Shown here one piece after another: positions 1 through 4,405 of a DNA stretch of 5,104 nucleotides. A model generated the notes under the pieces. The model was not told where the DNA came from. It was given only the letters and a program-made list of their open reading frames with translations, and made no database searches. The position numbers and the translations under genes were made by a program. Numbering within the stretch: the stretch's first letter is position 1; each line of letters starts with the position of its first letter. The stretch is from Methanothrix sp. (lineage in GTDB: Archaea; Halobacteriota; Methanosarcinia; Methanotrichales; Methanotrichaceae): contig JAQVZT010000209.1 in assembly GCA_028708055.1 (NCBI GenBank), forward strand, positions 1-5,104, read 5' to 3'.

Positions 1-2
1 TG

Positions 3-521
3 AGCGCCAGCCAGGATGCTGCCTATTCTTCCGCACCGGTTTCAAAGGCCGTAGCCACCAGTGCGGTCTATAACCAGATGATCATTCCCACAGGAGGCTT
101 TGCGCCAAACAACCTTTATATCTCCTATGCACCGCGAACCATCGCGACCTGCAATCTCTATGCCAATCTGCCCTTATGGATGCAGATCTCGGGAAGCGGC
201 AACATCTGGTTCTACGAGTGGTATCCGGGAGGCTGGCTGGATACTCAGTATGCCGGGTATGTCAATTTCCCGGGATGGTATAAGAGGTGGTTCTTCGCCG
301 ATACTCCGGGCTGGCACATCCTCCAGTACTATTGCGGCGGATGGAGCAACTACGCCTACATCTATGTCTCAGGACCGGGTGGATACTGGGTTAATCCAAG
401 GCCGGAACGCAATCCTGTGCCATATCCGTATCCCTACTGGGACTCCGATATAACCTATGAATATCCTCCTACCGGCCATACATACTATTCATACAAATGG
501 ACCTCATCCAAGGGAAAATAG
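3..521 (+). CDS. Secreted Tyr/Trp/Gly-rich surface-type protein, 5'-truncated by the window edge
   Basis: The reading frame is open from the left edge (first full codon at 3) to the TAG at 519-521. The ATG at 78 is therefore probably internal, and the true start lies outside the window; 172 residues are visible. From the internal Met onward the protein has about 22 Tyr and 11 Trp in 147 residues, many Gly and Pro, and only two Cys (in ATCNLY and QYYCGG), which could form a disulfide. Motifs such as NIWFYEWYPGG, PGWYKRWF and GWHILQYY suggest a beta-strand-rich extracellular domain. The last 40 or so residues form a Pro/Tyr-rich tail (VPYPYPYW). The Ala/Ser-rich stretch at the visible start fits the region after a signal peptide, but no signal peptide can be seen. 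I recall similar proteins in Methanothrix-like methanogens, without a known function. Sheath, envelope or adhesion roles are guesses only. Confidence 0.8.
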   Translation, partial: SASQDAAYSSAPVSKAVATSAVYNQMIIPTGGFAPNNLYISYAPRTIATCNLYANLPLWMQISGSGNIWFYEWYPGGWLDTQYAGYVNFPGWYKRWFFADTPGWHILQYYCGGWSNYAYIYVSGPGGYWVNPRPERNPVPYPYPYWDSDITYEYPPTGHTYYSYKWTSSKGK

Positions 522-587
522 GAGAGGATAGCAAAGAGCGAGTGCAAGACGTAAGGAATTGTACTCGTAAATACTTTTTAGTGCATT

Positions 588-1029
588 TCCTGACCCCCAG
601 GGATCCCTCAAGCTCAATTTTAGCGCATAAGCTCTTATAGTCCTAAGGCGCATGTCTTTGAGAGATCCAATTTCTTTCTTTTGCTTTTCTGTCAGATTTT
701 CTGGATTTTTTAGCCAGATATTCCTGGTTCTCTTGAGACTGGCATTATGAGCTTGCTCTTCTCGTCTTACTGATCAATTCTGATTCAATAGCTTCATAAC
801 ATGGAATCTATCAAAAAGTAATTGCAGCATTTTCAAAATTGTCTTCTACTCCGCGTATGTAAACAGGAGACATGTCGCAACAAAAATTTGTCACATTTCC
901 AGCAAATCCACTGTGACTTTCATTATCAGTCTTGATGAGGAGCGAAAAAAAACCTGCGGAAGATATTGAGGAGTGCTGGAAAATGCAAACCCCGCACATT
1001 TTGCGAGCAAGGTCTTCAGCCTGACGCAT
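588..1029 (-). pseudogene. Decayed ISL3-family transposase fragment
   Basis: Two minus-strand frames together give the middle of an ISL3-family DDE transposase. Positions about 900-814 encode NVTNFCCDMSPVYIRGVE then NFENAAITF; the Asp of DMSP matches a conserved acidic residue of the family. The frame then breaks in a five-T run (813-817 on the plus strand reads A5). One extra T separates ITF from the continuation DRFHVMKLLNQ, which is the next conserved ISL3 block. A TGA at 774-776 interrupts that frame, after which VRREEQAHNASLKRTRNIW, LKNPENLTEKQ and RTIRAYALKL continue the family pattern to about 597. The N-terminal DNA-binding part, the first catalytic region and the C-terminal catalytic Glu region are absent. 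The part upstream of about 912 (MRQAEDLARK...) aligns poorly to the family as I know it and may be rearranged. The copy cannot make an active transposase. Confidence 0.8.
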
Positions 1030-1172
1030 TTATCCTCCTCATCTCCGCGATAGGCTTGCCTTCCTGCAACTCCTTGTGCTACTAAGATTCATATCACGCA
1101 TAATTCTTCTTGCCATCCGGATGCGTGGCCAGAGCAATGCCGTCCCGATCTTCCTCATTGACCGGCGCCCTC
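1030..1172. other. Gene-free stretch between ISL3 relic and hydrolase 3' end
   Basis: No convincing gene is present. On the minus strand 1094-1162 can be read as NEEDRDGIALATHPDGKKN followed by Tyr-Ala and a stop, which looks protein-like, but the frame is closed by stops on both sides and I do not recognise a family. It may be more debris from the insertion that left the ISL3 relic. Confidence 0.3.
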
Positions 1173-2045
1173 TTATTGCCTGTTTAGAGGCGACTGATCC
1201 ATCCCCAGGAATGTCAGTGCATTCTCCCCGTACTCAATCGGTGCGTAATGAGACCCAACATGCGGCAGTCCCTTGAACCGCACAAGCCATGAGCCGTTGA
1301 TCTGCCCGGCCATTTGCACGGAAACCGCATCGGGAGTCATCACGTCGTTGGTGCCCACAACGAGCATGACATCCTTCTTGATGCCGGAAAGGCCATTGAA
1401 GGACCCGTTCCAGGCAAGGTTTGCCCTCGCTTCTTCGTGGATGCCCTCAGACAATGTGGAGTTGTTGGCGGCAGATTCAATGAATTCCCGGAGCAATCTG
1501 GTTTCGGGAATTCTGACGCTGTATGTGCTTGAATCAAGAACCAGTTTTAAAACGCGTTCAGGATGATCTATGGCCAGTTGCTGGGAGACCGAAGATCCCA
1601 TAGAGACACCATATACATTCATGCTGTCATATCCCAGAGCAGCCATAAGCGCTGCCGCGTCATCGGCATAACTGGAGATAGATGGCGCCGCATTACCTTG
1701 AGCATTAATTTGATTATCAGCGCTATAGCCCATTCCCCGGTGATCGTAAATATAGACGTGATATTTTGATGCGAGGATGCCGATGAAGGTCCTATTCCAA
1801 TTATCCATTGTAGCGCCAAATCCTTCAATCATCAGCAAAGGTTCGCCAGACCCAAAATCCCGGTACCCAAGATCAACTCCGTTTGCCTGGGCATACTGGA
1901 CGGGTGTTTCATTGAACATTACTGCGGGATATTGTCCAATAGCAGTTCCTTCAGGCCTTGCTGTGCCGGGGGCACCAGTAGACACCGCTGCTGCAATGAG
2001 GATGGCCATGATGGCAATCGCCAGGATATACCTTGTGTTTTTCAC
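1173..2045 (-). CDS. Exported or membrane-anchored alpha/beta-fold hydrolase
   Basis: The 290-residue product is a complete alpha/beta hydrolase. An N-terminal Lys/Arg segment followed by a hydrophobic stretch (residues 7-21, ILAIAIMAILIAAAV) predicts a signal peptide or membrane anchor; there is no lipobox Cys. Fold landmarks in order are an oxyanion-loop region EGFGATMDNW (74-83), the DHRGMGYS strand-turn (101-108), the nucleophile elbow GVSMG with Ser148, an acid in GTNDVMTPD (Asp234 most likely), and a His in GLPHVGS (His262). Residues about 175-215 would form the cap. The catalytic triad is therefore present, and the enzyme should hydrolyse an ester, amide or related bond outside the membrane, but the substrate cannot be read from the sequence. 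The start is GTG at 2043-2045, with a GGGTGG ribosome-binding site seven bases upstream. The gene stands alone and is divergent from the methyltransferase gene. Confidence 0.9.
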   Translation of the reverse strand: MKNTRYILAIAIMAILIAAAVSTGAPGTARPEGTAIGQYPAVMFNETPVQYAQANGVDLGYRDFGSGEPLLMIEGFGATMDNWNRTFIGILASKYHVYIYDHRGMGYSADNQINAQGNAAPSISSYADDAAALMAALGYDSMNVYGVSMGSSVSQQLAIDHPERVLKLVLDSSTYSVRIPETRLLREFIESAANNSTLSEGIHEEARANLAWNGSFNGLSGIKKDVMLVVGTNDVMTPDAVSVQMAGQINGSWLVRFKGLPHVGSHYAPIEYGENALTFLGMDQSPLNRQ

Positions 2046-2052
2046 TTAAATT

Positions 2053-2058
2053 CCACCC
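2053..2058 (-). promoter_or_regulatory. Ribosome-binding site of the hydrolase (GTG start)
   Basis: On the minus strand GGGTGG lies seven bases before the GTG codon. Its GGTG core pairs with the CACC of the archaeal 16S rRNA tail. This supports GTG as the true start. Confidence 0.55.
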
Positions 2059-2067
2059 AATTTTTAT

Positions 2068-2092
2068 CTATATAATATTAGTTTTTTATATC
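2068..2092 (-). promoter_or_regulatory. Candidate archaeal TATA box(es) for the hydrolase gene
   Basis: Read on the minus strand, two AT-rich candidates precede the hydrolase: GATATAAAAAAC (2092-2081) and TAATATTATATAG (2080-2068). A start about 25 bases downstream of the first would leave a leader of roughly 10-20 bases that still includes the ribosome-binding site. The second would give an almost leaderless message, so the first is preferred. The choice is based on spacing and composition only. Confidence 0.4.
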
Positions 2093-2221
2093 ATTTCACA
2101 GTTTTGCATTTTGGCCTGCATTTCAATGATTGGTTGGTTTGGTATGCTCTGCATTATACAAACTAGCAGACATTGGATCCGGTGTTCTGCTGCAACACTC
2201 TATGCAATATTTCAAATATAC

Positions 2222-2238
2222 ATCGCATGAAATGCGAT
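2222..2238. repeat. Perfect 7-bp inverted repeat, possible operator
   Basis: ATCGCAT and ATGCGAT are perfect inverted copies separated by GAA. It sits about 107 bases upstream of the methyltransferase ATG and just after a TATA-like AAATATA (2214-2220), a plausible place for a dimeric repressor. A site this short can also arise by chance, and no second copy was found in the window. Confidence 0.3.
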
Positions 2239-2344
2239 TAATGCCTTTAAAGACAATTTCATTAATAAACTTTACGAAGAAGTATAGGGAAATGAATCGG
2301 AGCTCGAAAGAGCTAATTATCATGACGAAACACCCGAATGATAC

Positions 2345-3157
2345 ATGACATTAATCCATTGGATTGGTGTGCCAATTAACATTCTTCTAAATAAACTCGG
2401 GTTTAATATCAGCCGCATAAGAGACGAAACCGATACTAAATATTTAGCCATAATTAAGGAATTGGAAGGGGTATATAAAGAGTTTCTATTTAAGGATTTG
2501 CCCATAAATGATAAACGCAGAATCCATTTAATGGGCAAATTAGAAGGAACCGAACCCAGCGAGGCGTTATATTTATTAAATTATCTACACAAGTCCCTCA
2601 AATTGAAAGGGGACGTATGCGAGTTTGGGGTCGCGAATGGTGCGACATCCGCTTTAATCGCATACGAAATTAAGAGCACGGACAAGTGCATTTGGCTGTT
2701 TGATTCTTTTCAGGGACTGCCCAAACCATCTGAAAAAGATGTTCTGCTTAATGATATATATAGATTGGGCTCAATAGAAGCCTATGAAGGAAGAATGGCA
2801 TGTCCTATTGATAGTGTGCATGCTAAATTGAAGGATATAGATTTTTCTCAATCAAGAACAAGAATAATACCTGGATTTATAAATGACACAATAAAAAGTT
2901 CCATCCTACCCGGGAAGGTTTGTTTTGCTTATGTGGATTTTGATTTTTATGAACCGATACGAACAGCTCTGAATTTTCTCGATACCGTAATATCGGCAAA
3001 TGGATTCATTATGGTTGATGATTATGGATTTTTCTCTGCCGGTGCGAAGTACGCTGTGGACGAGTTCCTTGAAGCTAAGAAGGGAAATTATCAAACATAT
3101 CACCCAATTGAATCTGCGGGAAAATTTTGCATATTAAAAAGAACAGAAAAAGACTAA
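2345..3157 (+). CDS. TylF/MycF-family SAM-dependent O-methyltransferase
   Basis: This 270-residue product belongs to the macrocin O-methyltransferase (TylF/MycF) group of class I methyltransferases, which methylate sugar hydroxyls using S-adenosylmethionine and a divalent metal. Visible landmarks are the SAM-binding motif I, VCEFGVANGATS (91-102); WLFDSFQGLP (117-126), typical of this family; YVDFDFYEPIRTAL (196-209), with Asp198/Asp200; and MVDDYGFFSAGAKYAVDEFL (223-242), with Asp225/Asp226. The last two blocks supply the likely metal ligands and catalytic acid/base residues. The length matches the family. The start is the ATG at 2345; an in-frame TGA at 2339-2341 rules out an upstream start, and no strong ribosome-binding site is seen. 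The gene ends in tandem stops, TAA TGA. It is clearly more AT-rich than its neighbours (for example 20 G/C in the 60 bases 2401-2460), which suggests acquisition. No glycosyltransferase or polysaccharide gene lies nearby, so the substrate is unknown. Confidence 0.88.
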   Translation: MTLIHWIGVPINILLNKLGFNISRIRDETDTKYLAIIKELEGVYKEFLFKDLPINDKRRIHLMGKLEGTEPSEALYLLNYLHKSLKLKGDVCEFGVANGATSALIAYEIKSTDKCIWLFDSFQGLPKPSEKDVLLNDIYRLGSIEAYEGRMACPIDSVHAKLKDIDFSQSRTRIIPGFINDTIKSSILPGKVCFAYVDFDFYEPIRTALNFLDTVISANGFIMVDDYGFFSAGAKYAVDEFLEAKKGNYQTYHPIESAGKFCILKRTEKD

Positions 3158-3163
3158 TGAAAA

Positions 3164-3178
3164 TTTGATAAAATCAAA
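3164..3178. repeat. Small inverted repeat after the methyltransferase stop
   Basis: TTTGAT and ATCAAA are perfect inverted copies around AAA, seven bases after the methyltransferase TAA and just outside the IS terminal hairpin. It may be part of the IS right-end subterminal region, or a weak transcript-end structure. Confidence 0.3.
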
Positions 3179-3180
3179 CT

Positions 3181-3231
3181 GCGCGCGGCCACCCCACCCT
3201 AAAGGGATGGGGTATGCTTCGGGCCGCGCGC
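3181..3231. repeat. IS200 right-end two-tier stem-loop
   Basis: The outer stem is a perfect 10-bp pairing of GCGCGCGGCC (3181-3190) with GGCCGCGCGC (3222-3231). Nested inside is a hairpin pairing 3191-3199 (ACCCCACCC) with 3204-3213 (GGGATGGGGT) around a TAAA loop, leaving one unpaired base at 3207 (A on plus, T on the minus strand that encodes tnpA). In IS608-type elements, TnpA recognises terminal hairpins with an extrahelical T in the stem, so this fits a transposase-binding site. It may also terminate transcripts coming from the methyltransferase side. Confidence 0.8.
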
Positions 3232-3250
3232 ACGCCCGGTTAGCTGGAGA

Positions 3251-3715
3251 TCAGAAATCATCGAGTCTTCTTTGACCAAATTCCTTTGACCTGCAAAATC
3301 CCGGCTCTGCTTTTGTTTTCCCCTGTGATTCCTTAATGTAGTGCTGTATTGTATCAGCTTTCACATTTCCGACGGATCGAAAGAATTTGCCACTTGACCA
3401 CAAGCTTCCGCCCCAATATCTTTTTTTCAATTCGGGATGAAGCTTGAACATTCTATACGAACTGCCTCCTTTCAAAAATTGAACGACTCTTGATAGAGAA
3501 GTGTTCGGATGCAATTCCAGGAACAAGTGAACATGATCGTCTACAATTTCCATTGCATGAATTTTATAGCCTTGCTCCCTGCAAATTTTGTTGAGAATTA
3601 GCTCGCAATCCTTTTTAACTCGCTTGTCATAGAATATCTTGTATCGATACTTTGGCACTAATACGATGTGGTAGGTAATTTGACCATAGCCATGGCTAAA
3701 ACTGCGCAATTCCAA
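3251..3715 (-). CDS. tnpA: IS200/IS605-family Y1 (HUH) transposase TnpA
   Basis: The 154-residue protein is a full-length single-strand transposase of the IS200 type. It opens with MELRSFSHGYGQITYHIVLV, close to the usual family start, followed by PKYRYKIF. The HUH metal site is DDHVHLFLEL, with His61 and His63. The catalytic tyrosine is Tyr126 in DTIQHYIKESQ, followed by a short charged tail. WGGSLWSSGKFFRSVG (101-116) is the usual conserved block between them. The enzyme would excise and integrate the element as single-stranded DNA through 5'-phosphotyrosine intermediates, acting as a dimer on the terminal hairpins. The start is TTG (3713-3715), because a TGA lies nine bases upstream in frame and no in-frame ATG precedes it. 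Every catalytic residue is present, so the copy could be active. Confidence 0.92.
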   Translation of the reverse strand: MELRSFSHGYGQITYHIVLVPKYRYKIFYDKRVKKDCELILNKICREQGYKIHAMEIVDDHVHLFLELHPNTSLSRVVQFLKGGSSYRMFKLHPELKKRYWGGSLWSSGKFFRSVGNVKADTIQHYIKESQGKTKAEPGFCRSKEFGQRRLDDF

Positions 3716-3730
3716 CGCATATCACATCCT

Positions 3731-3760
3731 GGCCATAGGTGGGTGGCACCACCTGTGGCT
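3731..3760 (-). promoter_or_regulatory. Stem-loop in the tnpA leader
   Basis: GGCCATAGGTGG (3731-3742) pairs with CCACCTGTGGCT (3749-3760) over 12 positions, two of them G-U wobbles when read on the plus strand, around a six-base loop. It lies 16-45 bases before the TTG start of tnpA. In IS200 a leader stem-loop represses transposase translation; a similar role is inferred here. It could alternatively be a subterminal transposase-binding hairpin. Confidence 0.6.
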
Positions 3761-3806
3761 AAAGTGCCAAATACGATTTCATTTTAAAAGAAGCAACGGT
3801 TGATCG

Positions 3807-3813
3807 ATATAAG
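3807..3813 (-). promoter_or_regulatory. Candidate TATA box for tnpA
   Basis: CTTATAT on the minus strand (surrounding bases AACTTATATCGATC) resembles an archaeal box A. Transcription starting about 25 bases downstream would give a leader of roughly 65-70 bases that includes the 3731-3760 stem-loop. Confidence 0.4.
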
Positions 3814-3830
3814 TTAACGCAAAAAACGGC

Positions 3831-3879
3831 GAGGGTTCACTTCATCCCCAACCTGAAGGTTGGGGTATTCGTGACCCTC
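3831..3879. repeat. IS200 left-end two-tier stem-loop
   Basis: The outer stem pairs GAGGGTTCAC (3831-3840) with GTGACCCTC (3871-3879), leaving one T unpaired. The inner hairpin is a perfect 8-bp pairing of CCCCAACC (3846-3853) with GGTTGGGG (3858-3865) around TGAA. Read on the minus strand, the inner part (ATACCCCAACCTTCAGG) resembles the right-end hairpin (ATACCCCATCCCTTTAGG) in the same orientation. This supports either a matched left end or a separate right-end copy from a tnpB-type element. Confidence 0.7.
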
Positions 3880-3961
3880 TGCACTCCCGATGTAATAAAA
3901 TTCCATCAACCCCCAATAGCCCGAAAGCTTCTTGGCCCCGCTAGCTATGATAAGGGCTTGA

Positions 3962-4117
3962 ATGGTAATAGTACTATGCAATGATGCCGAAATAGAGGTG
4001 CTTGATGGAGAGATATGCCAGATCTGCGGCCAGGAGCTAGAGGAGTTTGACGAGGTTACTGGCACCGGAATTCATGGATACTACCACTGGATCTGCGTGA
4101 GCCATATGGATGCATGA
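3962..4117 (+). CDS. Small 51-residue Cys/His zinc-binding-type protein
   Basis: ATG at 3962 to TGA at 4115-4117 encodes 51 residues. Codons 18-26 read ICQICGQEL, a CxxC zinc knuckle with Cys19 and Cys22. Codons 40-48 read YYHWICVSH, offering His42, Cys45 and His48 as the second ligand pair. About 20 residues separate the pairs, as in small zinc-ribbon or treble-clef folds. The acidic linker (LEEFDEVTGTGIHG) and the absence of rare-looking codons favour a real gene over chance. An in-frame TGA directly precedes the ATG. A weak AAGGG lies six bases upstream as a possible ribosome-binding site. A role in nucleic-acid or protein binding is likely for such folds, but I cannot name a family. The gene lies between the IS left end and the tRNA, so its promoter may have been affected by the insertion. 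Confidence 0.6.
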   Translation: MVIVLCNDAEIEVLDGEICQICGQELEEFDEVTGTGIHGYYHWICVSHMDA

Positions 4118-4126
4118 GCGGGAACC

Positions 4127-4134
4127 TTTTTATA
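4127..4134 (+). promoter_or_regulatory. Candidate TATA box for tRNA-Leu
   Basis: TTTTTATA, preceded by the purine-rich GGGAACC that could act as the TFB element, lies about 62 bases before the mature tRNA 5' end. A start about 25 bases downstream would give a 5' leader of around 40 bases for RNase P to remove. It begins ten bases after the stop of the small zinc-type gene. Confidence 0.5.
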
Positions 4135-4195
4135 GATTAAGCAAGCTTTGCATGACGGAGCGATTCACAATCAGCAAGAGAAATCGCTATCCTGT

Positions 4196-4280
4196 GCGGG
4201 GATAACCAAGCCAGGCCAACGGTGATAGACTCAAGATCTATTCTCGCAGGAGTTCAAGGGTTCGAATCCCTTTCCCCGCA
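4196..4280 (+). tRNA. tRNA-Leu, anticodon CAA
   Basis: An 85-base cloverleaf with a long variable arm is visible. The acceptor stem pairs GCGGGGA with TCCCCGC, with discriminator A at 4280. The D arm is ACC/GGT with an AAGCCAGG-type loop. The anticodon stem ATAGA/TCTAT encloses the loop CTCAAGA, giving anticodon CAA for UUG codons. The variable arm pairs CTC with GAG, and the T arm AAGGG-TTCGAAT-CCCTT is canonical. The long variable arm together with discriminator A identifies a leucine tRNA. There is no intron and no encoded CCA, so the CCA end must be added enzymatically. Confidence 0.96.
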
Positions 4281-4287
4281 CTCCTTT

Positions 4288-4300
4288 ACTGGTAATTTTT
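4288..4300 (+). terminator. Possible oligo-T terminator after tRNA-Leu
   Basis: A T-rich stretch ending in TTTTT (4296-4300) begins within 20 bases of the tRNA 3' end. Archaeal RNA polymerase commonly stops at such runs without a hairpin. Confidence 0.35.
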
Positions 4301-4405
4301 AACAATATGGAGCGTGAATATTCCATCGAGATCTGTTTTTATGGCCATGCCGGATAAGTTGTGAGATATAAAAGAGTTCATATAAAGAAGTGTCTGCAAT
4401 GGTCT

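Larger units (their letters stand above)
2046..2344. other. AT-rich divergent intergenic region
   Basis: This stretch separates the divergent hydrolase and methyltransferase genes. Besides the hydrolase promoter elements it holds a perfect palindrome at 2222-2238 and TATA-like motifs on the plus strand (AAATATA at 2214-2220 and GTATAGGG at about 2280-2287) that could serve the methyltransferase. A plus-strand frame at 2130-2348 (72 codons) overlaps the methyltransferase ATG by four bases but has no recognisable protein features. A minus-strand frame at 2123-2323 is equally unconvincing. Confidence 0.4.
3181..3879 (-). mobile_element. IS200-type (IS200/IS605 family) insertion sequence
   Basis: The element carries a single Y1 transposase gene on the minus strand and no tnpB. 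It is bounded by a two-tier stem-loop at each side: the right end (downstream of tnpA) at 3181-3231 and the left end (upstream of tnpA) at 3831-3879. The hairpin-to-hairpin span of 699 bases fits the roughly 700 bases usual for IS200-type elements. A further stem-loop lies in the tnpA leader. This mirrors classical IS200, where a terminal hairpin blocks incoming transcription and an internal leader hairpin limits translation. The family makes no target duplications, so the exact outer cleavage points cannot be read here. The alternative is that the 3831-3879 structure is the right end of another, lost IS605/tnpB element. Confidence 0.75.

Noticed and set aside
100..453. 117-codon plus-strand frame inside the aromatic-rich gene
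   Set aside because: It lies wholly within the stronger frame at 3-521 and its product has random-looking composition.
1094..1162. Minus-strand peptide containing DGIALATHPDGKKN
   Set aside because: It looks protein-like, but is closed by stops after about 23 codons and matches no family I can name; kept only as possible debris.
1340..1828. Several frames of 65-97 codons on both strands inside the hydrolase gene
   Set aside because: All overlap a complete alpha/beta hydrolase with its catalytic motifs, so they are shadows.
3181..3879. Stem-loops as a CRISPR array or a riboswitch
   Set aside because: There are only two structures about 650 bases apart, with no repeat-spacer periodicity and no cas gene; an IS-end explanation fits better.
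3814..4065. 83-codon minus-strand frame crossing the left-end stem-loop
   Set aside because: It is antisense to the small Cys/His gene for half its length and runs through a palindromic IS end; no domain is visible.
4118..4300. tRNA-Leu as an integrase attachment site
   Set aside because: No integrase gene and no repeat of the tRNA 3' end is seen elsewhere in the window.
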